Origin: CAZPHU01 sp964586285
GTDB lineage: Bacteria; Fibrobacterota; Chitinivibrionia; Chitinivibrionales; CAYFVL01
DNA: 30,486 nt
Direction: 5' to 3'
Assembly (NCBI GenBank): GCA_964586285.1
Contig: CAZPHU010000043.1
Coordinates: 1 to 30,486, forward strand
In this document: positions 7,570-14,973 of the stretch, one piece after another
Layout: each line of letters opens with the position of its first letter
How positions within the stretch are numbered: position 1 is the stretch's first letter
The notes under the pieces: model-generated
Seen by the model: only the letters and a program-made list of their open reading frames with translations
Told to the model about the DNA's origin: nothing
Database searches by the model: none
Position numbers and translations under genes: made by a program

Positions 7570-8460
7570 TTAGATGAAGGGTAGGTCTTGTGATCCGGGA
7601 GCAGAGTCAAGGGTCAAAATCATATCTGTTTTGTCCACTTCCTTTTCCGCCTTCTCGAAAAGAGAGGAAACCATATCTTGAGAAATACCTATGCTTTCCC
7701 ATACTTCTTCTCCAAAAGAGTCGTATGCTCCTTCAAAGGAGCCGAGGCGTCCGTTACAAAGTACGTACTCTGCAAGAGCGGTTATGTAGGTGATGTATCG
7801 ATAATTCTGCGGGCATCTATGTGGTTCATGATGGTAGCGAACCGCCGCGATTGCCGAGGGCGGCAATTTCCAGAATTCCAGCAGAGCACTTCCTATCATC
7901 GCATGATTTTCTCGCTTCAAGACGTCACTTTCAGCCTGCAAAAAAGACTTTTCCGCAGAAAGGGCCTGCCGAAATATTTGTGAAAAATGCTCGTGAAAGA
8001 ATTGATCCTCGATGAGGATACCTATGTCGTGAATAAGTCCGCAAATAAACAGATTTTGTTTTTTGGACTCATTTATTTCTATTGTAGACAGATCTGCTAT
8101 GATATTGGACAGATAGGCCGCACATAATGAATGCCTCCAGAAAGACTTATGGTCCAATTCATGTTTCTGATGTGGAAAGCTACGTATCAGACTGACGGCT
8201 TGAGAAATGTTGCGAACTTCATTAAAGCCAAGGCGTGCTACAGCCAGGGAAACCGATGAAATTCTACGATTACTGGGACCATAATATGAAGAATTCGCGA
8301 CTTTAAGAATTTTTGATGCCAGCGGGGGATCCTGTTCGATTATTCTGGCAAGCATGGTAGCATCACTTGTATCACTTTGGACAAGTGACTGAATTTTCAA
8401 GACAACTTCCGGTAAAGTAGGAAGCTCCGGAATTTGCCGCAATTGAACAAGAAGGCTCAT
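7570..8460 (-). CDS. HDOD domain signalling protein
   Basis: A 296-aa HDOD protein, a domain related to HD phosphohydrolases and common in signalling proteins. The N-terminal LPTLPEVVLKI start, the DPPLASKILKVANSSYYG block (44-61) and the SLAVARLGFNEVRN block (71-84) are typical. Here the HD pair is retained (GLIHDIG, His144-Asp145) and a YHHEP motif follows, so catalysis cannot be excluded. The GGAGG Shine-Dalgarno is good. It begins 19 bp after the reductase gene and so appears to be the last gene of the prenyl-lipid run, ahead of the NtrC gene. Its role there is not evident. Confidence 0.9.
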   Translation of the reverse strand: MSLLVQLRQIPELPTLPEVVLKIQSLVQSDTSDATMLARIIEQDPPLASKILKVANSSYYGPSNRRISSVSLAVARLGFNEVRNISQAVSLIRSFPHQKHELDHKSFWRHSLCAAYLSNIIADLSTIEINESKKQNLFICGLIHDIGILIEDQFFHEHFSQIFRQALSAEKSFLQAESDVLKRENHAMIGSALLEFWKLPPSAIAAVRYHHEPHRCPQNYRYITYITALAEYVLCNGRLGSFEGAYDSFGEEVWESIGISQDMVSSLFEKAEKEVDKTDMILTLDSAPGSQDLPFI

Positions 8461-8479
8461 TACATTCCTCCGTGAAAAG

Positions 8480-9643
8480 CTACCTGAAAAGTGCGACTAC
8501 ACGTAATAGAGCCATTGGATGCCTGGCAAAAACACGTGAGAAAACCCTGATGTAGCTCAAATTTTCCGATTTAATACCCGCGAGAGATTCCGCAATTTTT
8601 TCTAAATCCACATCATCAAACTGCTGTAACAACAGGTTTTTCAGCTTATGGGTTCGTTTTTGCTGTTTACCGAAAGTGCCTGCCCACTTTTTCTCGTATT
8701 CACGAAGCTTTTTTAGATTTAAATTTCCGTTCTCCCAGGCCTGGGCAGCCGCTTTACCCGCCAACGTTCCGGCATGTAATGCGTATGCAATACCTCCACC
8801 CGTAAGACAGCTGACCTGCCTGGCCGCATCGCCTACTATCATGATACCTTTTCGGACCAAAGGTTTCAACCATGGAGCGACTGGCACACCTCCACAGTGA
8901 AGATCCGTTATAATGCCGCCTGGAAGATATTCATCGATAAAGGAGTGAAGCAACGTACGTGCTTTTCCGGGTGAGCTGTAGGCGCCTAAAACTCCCAAAC
9001 CAACATTGGCGCTTTTATTTCCTCTTGGAAATATCCACACGTATCCTCCCGGTGCGAATTTTGAGCCGGTGTAGAATTTTATCAAACCGTCTTCAATGTC
9101 ATCGTGACTGACTCTACAGAAAGCGCAACTGTCTATGTCGTCTAACGACAAAGTCGTATCCCAGCCCAGGTCGCGCGCAAGCCGAGATTCAACCCCGTCG
9201 GCAATAATTATTACAGGTGCCTTATAGGTACCCTTTGGTGAAATACAACTGTAGTATGGAGATGAATCCTGCTTTATACTCACCACGGGCGTATCGGTAA
9301 GCAAATTTGCACCGCTTCTAACCGCATCCGAAACGAGATCGGCATCCATGACCGATCTGTCGAGGATGAAACTTTCGTCTACATCTTTCAGATCAATACT
9401 AATTCCTTTTGGAGAATACATTCTGATTCTGTTTACACGCGATTTGATCCACTCTTCCTTAACCGGAAGGCTCAAAGCAAGCCCTTTATACCCTATACCT
9501 TCGCCACATCGTACCGGTAAACCTACTCGACTTTTTCTATCTATCAGGAGCACTTTGCGCCCCGAGCATGCCGCATACTTTGCGGCCATTGCTCCGCCTG
9601 GTCCCGCTCCAACAACTATAATATCGGCATTAGTCACACTCAT
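8480..9643 (-). CDS. Geranylgeranyl-reductase-family flavoprotein
   Basis: A 387-aa FAD enzyme of the geranylgeranyl reductase family, which saturates double bonds of isoprenoid chains in archaeal lipids, chlorophyll side chains or menaquinone. Seen: the FAD dinucleotide fold VVGAGPGGAMAA (10-21), the PVRCGEG motif with Cys46, the family's YxWxFPx8GxG substrate motif (201-217, YVWIFP then GLG), and GDAARQ (271-276) for FAD. The preferred ATG at 9643 lies one base after the ferredoxin stop codon with AGG six bases upstream, so translation is probably coupled; starts at 9655 or 9658 would overlap the ferredoxin. The adjacent ferredoxin is a fitting electron donor, as reported for a Methanosarcina homologue. 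Family is firm; substrate is inferred from the UbiA neighbours. Confidence 0.9.
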   Translation of the reverse strand: MSVTNADIIVVGAGPGGAMAAKYAACSGRKVLLIDRKSRVGLPVRCGEGIGYKGLALSLPVKEEWIKSRVNRIRMYSPKGISIDLKDVDESFILDRSVMDADLVSDAVRSGANLLTDTPVVSIKQDSSPYYSCISPKGTYKAPVIIIADGVESRLARDLGWDTTLSLDDIDSCAFCRVSHDDIEDGLIKFYTGSKFAPGGYVWIFPRGNKSANVGLGVLGAYSSPGKARTLLHSFIDEYLPGGIITDLHCGGVPVAPWLKPLVRKGIMIVGDAARQVSCLTGGGIAYALHAGTLAGKAAAQAWENGNLNLKKLREYEKKWAGTFGKQQKRTHKLKNLLLQQFDDVDLEKIAESLAGIKSENLSYIRVFSRVFARHPMALLRVVALFR

Positions 9644-9644
9644 A

Positions 9645-9827
9645 CTATACCTCATCACCGCTTTTTAAACTCAAAGCCGCAAACGGGCACACTTTTACAC
9701 ATCTACCACAAGAAACACATTTTCCTGAATTTACTTCCAGACTTTGTTTTAATAGAAGCGCGTTTTCAGGACATACACTTATACATGTCCCACATTCGTC
9801 GCACTTGTCCAATTCAATGTAAAGCAT
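9645..9827 (-). CDS. Small 2[4Fe-4S] ferredoxin
   Basis: A complete 60-aa bacterial-type ferredoxin with two CxxCxxCxxxCP cluster motifs: Cys9/12/15/19 in CDECGTCISVCP and Cys37/40/43/47 in CVSCGRCVKVCP. The size equals clostridial-type ferredoxins, with no extra domain. Its ATG overlaps the last 14 bases of the upstream TPR gene and its stop is one base before the reductase ATG, so it is translationally locked between them. The likely role is delivering low-potential electrons to the reductase (inference from gene order). Confidence 0.95.
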   Translation of the reverse strand: MLYIELDKCDECGTCISVCPENALLLKQSLEVNSGKCVSCGRCVKVCPFAALSLKSGDEV

Positions 9828-10833
9828 CTTTCGAAAGGTCCTTTTGTAATTTTTTTACCCTCTTACACAGATCGCTTTTCTGCTCGTCTGAGCAAAGATT
9901 ATTACTGATATGCACGGTAGCGCGGCGAATTTTCGGAATGTCACCAAGCTTCTCCAAATGGTCCAGCTGATGCATACGGGTCACAAATGCGTTGTGTCGT
10001 CCCGACGAATTAAGTTCGTAGGATTGAGACAGCCTGTCATACACATCGGCGGCTTGCAAATTTTTTCCTAGTGACTGATAGTAACGCGCTTTACTCCACA
10101 AAACGAATCTGCTGGACGGATATTCAGACAGCAGAGAATTTATCACCTCAATAGACTCAGTGAACCGTTTTTCTTCGGTATAAATGTCTATCAGTGCCAT
10201 TTTGGCGGCATCGGCAACTATTTTTCCCTTCCGAGCAGCCGATTCTAGTTTACGTATACCCTCTGCCTTATCCCCCGGGTACCAGAAGAGTACCATCCAG
10301 AGTTTTTTCCGGAGTTCAGATTTGGCATACTCATATAAACCCAGAAAAAAATCGGCATCATGGTTCTCGGGGTCCATCTCCTTGGCTTTTTTCAGGTCTT
10401 TTATTGCATCTAATCCTGTTGACATAGCTGAAAAGTACTTTTCCTTCCGCAAGTGAAAAGTAGCATAAGATGCATTGGCAAAACCACGCATGGTCAGGAA
10501 ATAGCTGTCGGGCGACTTTTCCCCTTTATGGTTTTTCAACACATTTATGGTTTTTCTGTACGTTTGTTCAAACATTGAATCATCGATTACCATGTCATAA
10601 TCAAGATCCCTGAGCCCGACCGTCATTAATTTCAACACATACCCCATCGGTTCATCCGATTGACTCTCAATCATCGAATTCGACAGAGCCAGAGCCGAAT
10701 CAAAGCGGCAATTTACTATAAAACCTATTATTCGCGAAGCCTCTATTTGCCTTGATTCGGATATAGAAAACCCAAAAGTGCTTATAATGGGAAACAAACA
10801 GAAGATAAACGTATTAAGAATTTTTTGAGACAT
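9814..10833 (-). CDS. Exported tetratricopeptide-repeat protein
   Basis: A 339-aa protein with a cleavable-looking N-terminal signal (MSQKILNTFIFCLFPI with a polar ESRQ after it). The rest is helical. TPR-like units can be recognised at about 140-185 (GLDAIKDLKKAKEMDPENHDAD), 210-245 and 246-275 (AKMALIDIYTEEKRF, then SKARYYQSLGKNLQA). No catalytic motif is visible. It overlaps the second UbiA gene by 20 bp at its start and the ferredoxin by 14 bp at its end, so it is embedded in the prenyl-lipid operon. If exported it would act in the periplasm, perhaps as a scaffold or envelope assembly factor. Function unknown; the TPR call is good. Confidence 0.8.
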   Translation of the reverse strand: MSQKILNTFIFCLFPIISTFGFSISESRQIEASRIIGFIVNCRFDSALALSNSMIESQSDEPMGYVLKLMTVGLRDLDYDMVIDDSMFEQTYRKTINVLKNHKGEKSPDSYFLTMRGFANASYATFHLRKEKYFSAMSTGLDAIKDLKKAKEMDPENHDADFFLGLYEYAKSELRKKLWMVLFWYPGDKAEGIRKLESAARKGKIVADAAKMALIDIYTEEKRFTESIEVINSLLSEYPSSRFVLWSKARYYQSLGKNLQAADVYDRLSQSYELNSSGRHNAFVTRMHQLDHLEKLGDIPKIRRATVHISNNLCSDEQKSDLCKRVKKLQKDLSKDALH

Positions 10834-11773
10834 GGCCCGCGGGGTTTAAAGAAGGGTACAACACTCCATGACGTATTCTAAAATACAACCAGGTACTAAT
10901 CAACACCGCTAATGACGGAATCAGTAAAACGGGGTATGCGTAGGCCGCTATCATCATCAACAATCCTCCCCCAATTTTATAGCTCATTTCTTGAGTTCTT
11001 TTCTTTTTACTTATTAGATAAGCTATATAAAATGGCAGTGCGGCAAACGCTCCTGTCAAAGCAATCCAGTTTTTCAGCATAATTGATACTAAAACAGCGG
11101 CACATATTATTAGACCGGCTAAAACATGCGCTTTGAGACCTCCGAGCAAAACGGCTGTGGTGATCTTCCCCTCCATTTGATCGCCCGGCATATCGGGAAT
11201 GGTAGAGCTGATGGATCCCGCACACATCAAAAGTACGTACGGGAATGCGGAATTCGCAAAAGACATGGAAAACAAGACCTCTCCAGCTATGTGCCAACCG
11301 GCACCGAAGGCTACAATTCCGTAACCGAAGGCATTTGAGAGAAAATCAAGGAAAGGTCTGCCGGTAAAATAACAAGGAGGAAAACAATAAAAGTATCCTA
11401 CAACAATCGCCAAACCGGCAAGAGCGGACAAAGGTATAGAATAAAGATAAGAGAGAAATAGTGAAAGCGTGCCGTAAAAAAAAGCAGCTGCCCAGGCATG
11501 TTTCTTATTTATGCCGCTTCTGACCAGAAGAGGGAAACCACCATTGTTTTCATCTACTGTAAAATCCGCGATCTGATTAAAAACATATACAGAGGCTACG
11601 GAAAGGGAAAAATACAGCATCGGAATGAAATCCGTTAAAGCTCCTTCGGATACTAACGGTAAAGCACTTTCTCCTCTGATGGTTTTTGCATGCACATAGC
11701 CAAGTGCCGAAAACCCCCAAACAGGAACAAGGAGAATCGGTCGTGCAAGAAACAAAAAATCAAAAATCTTCAT
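10814..11773 (-). CDS. UbiA-superfamily prenyltransferase (second copy)
   Basis: A 319-aa integral membrane prenyltransferase. Both Asp-rich motifs that bind Mg-diphosphate are present: NQIADFTVDENN (about 66-77, the NxxxDxxxD form) and IPDMPGDQMEGK (about 192-203, DxxxD). Many hydrophobic segments fit the usual eight to nine membrane helices, and a FPP motif follows helix 4. The family moves a polyprenyl group onto an aromatic ring or, in archaea, onto geranylgeranylglyceryl phosphate. It begins 30 bp after the other UbiA gene and overlaps the TPR gene by 20 bp. The two copies are clearly divergent, so they probably use different acceptors. The acceptor cannot be read from sequence. Confidence 0.9.
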   Translation of the reverse strand: MKIFDFLFLARPILLVPVWGFSALGYVHAKTIRGESALPLVSEGALTDFIPMLYFSLSVASVYVFNQIADFTVDENNGGFPLLVRSGINKKHAWAAAFFYGTLSLFLSYLYSIPLSALAGLAIVVGYFYCFPPCYFTGRPFLDFLSNAFGYGIVAFGAGWHIAGEVLFSMSFANSAFPYVLLMCAGSISSTIPDMPGDQMEGKITTAVLLGGLKAHVLAGLIICAAVLVSIMLKNWIALTGAFAALPFYIAYLISKKKRTQEMSYKIGGGLLMMIAAYAYPVLLIPSLAVLISTWLYFRIRHGVLYPSLNPAGHVSKNS

Positions 11774-11803
11774 GTTACGAATGCGTTTATCTCCATATTT
11801 TCG

Positions 11804-12793
11804 TCATTGGGATTTAAAAGTCGGGTAATCGATATTGAAACGCCACCGATAATAATGTCTGCTGATCAAAAATGTGACAATTATAAGTATGCCGTATACA
11901 GGAGCAAAGCAGGTCACTGAAGCCGTTAGAAGGAAAACCGGCCATTTAAATGCCCTGAATGCTTGTTTACGCCCCGGCTTAAAAGAGAGAAAGGTAAATA
12001 GAAACAGGCTGATGATTGTCGGTATAACCATGACCCATTCATTATGGGGCAGATAAAAAGATATAATCAGAGTTCCCGCGCAAAGCAAAGCCGCGGCGAA
12101 GGCGGTTTTTCGCTGGCCATACAAGACCGCAAAAGTTTTCTTTCCCACTTTTTTATCACCATCGATATCAGCGATTGTTGTAGTTATGAAAACGGCGGCA
12201 TTTGCCAGTCCGGGCGAAAAGGAGGAGAAAAGTGCAGCATTAAGGGAAGCTGTCGATTCCGGCATCGAATACCGGGCGGCATACCAGCCGACAAGATAAG
12301 TGATTATGCCGTGACCAAACAAGTTGGCAAACATTCCTCCCCACGCTTTGTTTTTTAATGATGCAGGAGGTAGATTGTACAAAACCCCCAATACCAGTCC
12401 GGCGCAATACAGAAGAGCCATCCAAATGTCGAAAAAAACAAAGCCTATAATTAACCCTGCCACACTGCATGAAATCGCAACAATCCAGGCGAGCCTGACC
12501 GAGAGAATGCCGTTTGGCAGCAGGAACAGTTTTCCGTTTAACCTGTCACTTTCGATATCGACAATCTGATTAATAACGTAGTTGGAGGCTGCAATCAGGG
12601 AGAAACCAATCAGCGAAATCCATAAATAGCCCTCTTGCGACCAGGAAACACAGCCGGGTGTAAAAGCTCCACCTACACAGACATCTCCATTTCCTGTTGC
12701 CCATCCCAGTACCATTATTGTCCAAACCGGAGCAAGCAAAGGAAATCGAAGAAGGAAAAAACAATCTATACATTTTTCTAATAGTCGTGACAT
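11804..12793 (-). CDS. UbiA-superfamily prenyltransferase (first copy)
   Basis: A 329-aa membrane protein with both UbiA signatures: NQIVDIESDRLNGK (about 75-88) and IADIDGDKKVGKKT (about 208-221). The GDxxxGKKT ending and YNLPP after the first motif are common in digeranylgeranylglyceryl-phosphate-synthase-like and chlorophyll- or menaquinone-type members. Multiple transmembrane helices span the chain, with a basic C-terminal RHYYRWRFN tail. The gene is 28 bp downstream of the PHP gene. The reductase and ferredoxin downstream suggest a lipid or quinone whose prenyl chain is later saturated. No GGGP synthase or MenA-linked gene is present in the window to decide this. Confidence 0.9.
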   Translation of the reverse strand: MSRLLEKCIDCFFLLRFPLLAPVWTIMVLGWATGNGDVCVGGAFTPGCVSWSQEGYLWISLIGFSLIAASNYVINQIVDIESDRLNGKLFLLPNGILSVRLAWIVAISCSVAGLIIGFVFFDIWMALLYCAGLVLGVLYNLPPASLKNKAWGGMFANLFGHGIITYLVGWYAARYSMPESTASLNAALFSSFSPGLANAAVFITTTIADIDGDKKVGKKTFAVLYGQRKTAFAAALLCAGTLIISFYLPHNEWVMVIPTIISLFLFTFLSFKPGRKQAFRAFKWPVFLLTASVTCFAPVYGILIIVTFLISRHYYRWRFNIDYPTFKSQ

Positions 12794-12821
12794 CTACGTT
12801 CAATTCTTGTGGAGGACAGAT

Positions 12822-13898
12822 CTAAATAAAGGGATATTCCCCGATAGGAAAAGGATTTGAATATATCCAGGCTTTTCTTCCCTTGAAAACTTCAATACGG
12901 TATACTCCCTGCCGATGTATGGGGAAACGTCCATGATTTCCCTCAACAGCGGCTATTTGAATACCGTTTCGCAGCATTTTTATATGCGCCGACTCGGGCA
13001 GTTGAATATTGATTACACCGGGAATTTTTGGCGAATTAACATGTCTGCCGGGTAGAGTCTCTCTCCCCTTTTGATCCCTGTATACTATTCTTGTAGTTCG
13101 CGCATCACCTCTGCGAAAGTTACTGATAAACCCGTGTCCATTTCGCATTGCATTCAATAAATCATATTTGAAACTTACCTGATTACTTTTTGGGGTAGCA
13201 GGGATAAAAACATGTGTTCTTATGCCTTGAAGCTCCACTCTTATCGGAAAAATCTTGAGCCCAAACCATCGGGGGCCTATTTGAATAGTATGAGCGTCTA
13301 CACCACCCACAGCGCTGACGAAACGAACTTTGTTTATTGAATCCCACTTCTTCAATAACTTTTCAGGTACGGTACTTAAAAAACGCCTGGGATAGAAAAT
13401 CCTGATGTAGCTCAGAAAAGTTTTCAAGTTTTCAACCCAATCGGACATCTGATTCCAGATCTCTATACCATCATAGCCTGTGACCTGCCAATCTACCCAC
13501 GGATAAGGGGGATACTGCTTGAAATAGTGTCTTTTTTCGGTAGGATGAGCAAGAAAACCTATCCCACCCTGATTCTTGATTGCGTCGATATATTGCTGGG
13601 GTTTTTTTGATGAAATTTCGACCTTGTTGACACCAAAAGCCAGGTAATGATTCAATTTTCTCTCATCATGGTGTTCATAGCCTACAAGAACGAAACAACT
13701 TCCGTGAAAACCCTCGTAGCCGTCATGTTTACCCTGTAAGGTCATATGATCCGTAACCCCAATGAAATCGAGATTAAGCGATTTAGCTGCACTTACCAGC
13801 TCAGAAATGCTTATTCCCCCATCACTGTAACGGGTATGTAGGTGAAGCGCACCACATAACTCCTTATATACGGATCGGTCCTCATTTTTTTGTTTCAT
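12822..13898 (-). CDS. PHP-domain metal-dependent phosphoesterase
   Basis: A 358-aa protein. The PHP domain covers about 1-210 with the metal-binding residues in order: His19 and His21 with Asp26 (LHLHTRYSDG), Asp50-His51 (VTDH), Glu75-His76 (GYEHH), His118 (FLAHP) and Asp201-His203 (GGVDAHT). A C-terminal beta-rich domain (about 225-355) ends in VYRIEVFKGRKAWIYSNP, a form seen in other PHP proteins that carry an Ig-like tail. No signal peptide is seen. It is the first gene of the minus-strand run leading into the UbiA genes. A role as phosphatase of a prenyl-phosphate intermediate is possible but unproven. Confidence 0.88.
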   Translation of the reverse strand: MKQKNEDRSVYKELCGALHLHTRYSDGGISISELVSAAKSLNLDFIGVTDHMTLQGKHDGYEGFHGSCFVLVGYEHHDERKLNHYLAFGVNKVEISSKKPQQYIDAIKNQGGIGFLAHPTEKRHYFKQYPPYPWVDWQVTGYDGIEIWNQMSDWVENLKTFLSYIRIFYPRRFLSTVPEKLLKKWDSINKVRFVSAVGGVDAHTIQIGPRWFGLKIFPIRVELQGIRTHVFIPATPKSNQVSFKYDLLNAMRNGHGFISNFRRGDARTTRIVYRDQKGRETLPGRHVNSPKIPGVINIQLPESAHIKMLRNGIQIAAVEGNHGRFPIHRQGVYRIEVFKGRKAWIYSNPFPIGEYPFI

Positions 13899-14332
13899 AT
13901 ACAGTTTCTGAAAAAAGAAAAAAAAACACTCCTTCAGTAACTTAACAGTCTATAACAGGTCTATTTTGACTGTATTAAGAAAGATAAAATAATACCTCCC
14001 GCATCTGTTTTCACCGTTTGTTTTCACGGTTGCTTGCCCGAAAATGAAATAAAGTGCTCGAAAAGCTATTTCCAAGCACTCATATTCGCATGTTTTTTTA
14101 TGATGTACAAACAACTCTATAATTTGTGCATTTGTACTAAGATTTCTAATAAACGGCTTTCTCACGCATCATTTCAAATTAATCGGAAAAAAATCCGCAG
14201 TCCCCTATTGATGCACGAGACAACAACACAGATCTCTTCATACCCTCAGTTACTCAAAGGCTGTTGAGCAACTCATCGGCTCAGAACAACCAGGTCATCT
14301 AAGGTAATATGGCTATATGTATATTCTTTTTA
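13899..14332. other. Non-coding region between the PHP gene and rpsT
   Basis: About 430 bp without a convincing gene. It holds an A/T tract just upstream of the PHP start, the tandem TGTTTTCAC repeats at 14006-14030, a 6-bp inverted repeat AGTGCT (14053-14058) and AGCACT (14075-14080), and a bulged hairpin at 14262-14288 (TGTTGAGC against GCTCAGAACA). A small minus-strand ORF at 13950-14165 has no family features. The PHP operon promoter must lie here, but I see no strong -35/-10 pair on the minus strand. Confidence 0.6.
14006..14030. repeat. Tandem 12-bp direct repeats upstream of the PHP/UbiA operon
   Basis: TGTTTTCACCGT (14006-14017) and TGTTTTCACGGT (14019-14030) are 11/12 identical with a 13-bp period. 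They also contain an inverted pair ACCGT and ACGGT. The position, about 110-130 bp before the PHP start, suits a regulator binding site. Confidence 0.45.
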
Positions 14333-14361
14333 TTGACCTGACCGGGTATTTGAACTATATT
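14333..14361 (+). promoter_or_regulatory. Sigma-70-type promoter of rpsT
   Basis: TTGACC (14333-14338) and TATATT (14356-14361) are separated by exactly 17 bp. This predicts a short leader of about 45 nt before the rpsT ATG. It is one of the clearest vegetative promoters in the window. Confidence 0.7.
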
Positions 14362-14414
14362 AGTAGACTTATTGTGGACTTTTTCTGATTGTAATACCCA
14401 AGGAGTATTTAAAT

Positions 14415-14672
14415 ATGCCACACCACAAATCCTGTAAAAAAAGGATTGTTACCAGTAAGAAAAGTAGAATTCGTAACCGTATTAGTAAGAGCAGGATGCA
14501 TACGGCGACCAAAAACGTGATTGGAGCAAAGACAAAATCTGAAGCCGAAGAAGCTTTAAAGACCGCTTTCTCCATTATTGATAAATCTGCACTTCGTGGC
14601 GTAATTCACAAAAATAAGGCTGCAAACCAGAAAGCACGCCTTGCAAAGTCTGTAAATAAACTCGCCGAATAA
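14415..14672 (+). CDS. rpsT: Small ribosomal subunit protein bS20
   Basis: An 85-aa, very basic, helical protein matching bS20, which binds 16S rRNA early in small-subunit assembly. Typical features are the N-terminal HHKSCKKRI stretch, NRISKSRMHTATKNV and the C-terminal IHKNKAANQKARLAKSVNKL, which carries the family NKAANxKSRL signature. AGGAG lies 9 nt before the ATG. It is monocistronic: it has its own promoter and a hairpin that begins inside the last codons. Confidence 0.97.
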   Translation: MPHHKSCKKRIVTSKKSRIRNRISKSRMHTATKNVIGAKTKSEAEEALKTAFSIIDKSALRGVIHKNKAANQKARLAKSVNKLAE

Positions 14673-14680
14673 TCGGCGAG
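14661..14680 (+). terminator. rpsT terminator hairpin
   Basis: CTCGCCGA (14661-14668), loop ATAA, TCGGCGAG (14673-14680): a perfect 8-bp GC-rich stem that includes the last rpsT codons and frames the stop codon in its loop. The tail is pyrimidine-rich (TCCCCCTCCTTCTTACTT) rather than a pure T run. Confidence 0.7.
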
Positions 14681-14730
14681 TCCCCCTCCTTCTTACTTAC
14701 TTGCTATTTGACCTGTTTTCAACACCTTTG

Positions 14731-14759
14731 TTGAAAATTACCTACCATATTGTTATACT
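14731..14759 (+). promoter_or_regulatory. Promoter of the TPR/DUF4388 operon with overlapping inverted repeat
   Basis: TTGAAA (14731-14736) and TATACT (14754-14759) are 17 bp apart. The -35 is part of a perfect 8-bp inverted repeat, TTTTCAAC (14716-14723) and GTTGAAAA (14730-14737), a plausible operator. The transcript would carry a leader of about 205 nt. Confidence 0.6.
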
Positions 14760-14817
14760 AAAACTGCATATTCGATAGTATTTGTCATTTGATACGGTGG
14801 CATTAAACAGGATTTTT

Positions 14818-14879
14818 ACGGTAACCGTAGGATCAATCTTGGTTTCATCTAATGATTCAGGTCAAGTGAAAACTTGACC
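14818..14879 (+). other. Hairpins in the leader of the TPR/DUF4388 operon
   Basis: TACGGTAACCGTA (14818-14830) is a perfect palindrome. GGTCAAGT (14860-14867), loop GAAA, ACTTGACC (14872-14879) is a perfect 8-bp stem with a GNRA tetraloop. GTAACCG (14821-14827) can also pair with CGGTTAC (14948-14954), close to the start codon, which would give an alternative fold. Confidence 0.45.
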
Positions 14880-14973
14880 ATGACGATAAATCCAATAAGC
14901 CGATATTGTTCATGTAGTTCAAATTTGGTCTAATTTAAAAAAGGTGCCGGTTACTGCTTTAACAGGTTGAAAT

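Noticed and set aside
13950..14165. Minus-strand 71-aa ORF upstream of the PHP gene
   Set aside because: No family features, no Shine-Dalgarno, and it covers the repeat-rich regulatory stretch.
14262..14288. Bulged hairpin before the rpsT promoter as a terminator
   Set aside because: No plus-strand gene precedes it and no T run follows on either strand.
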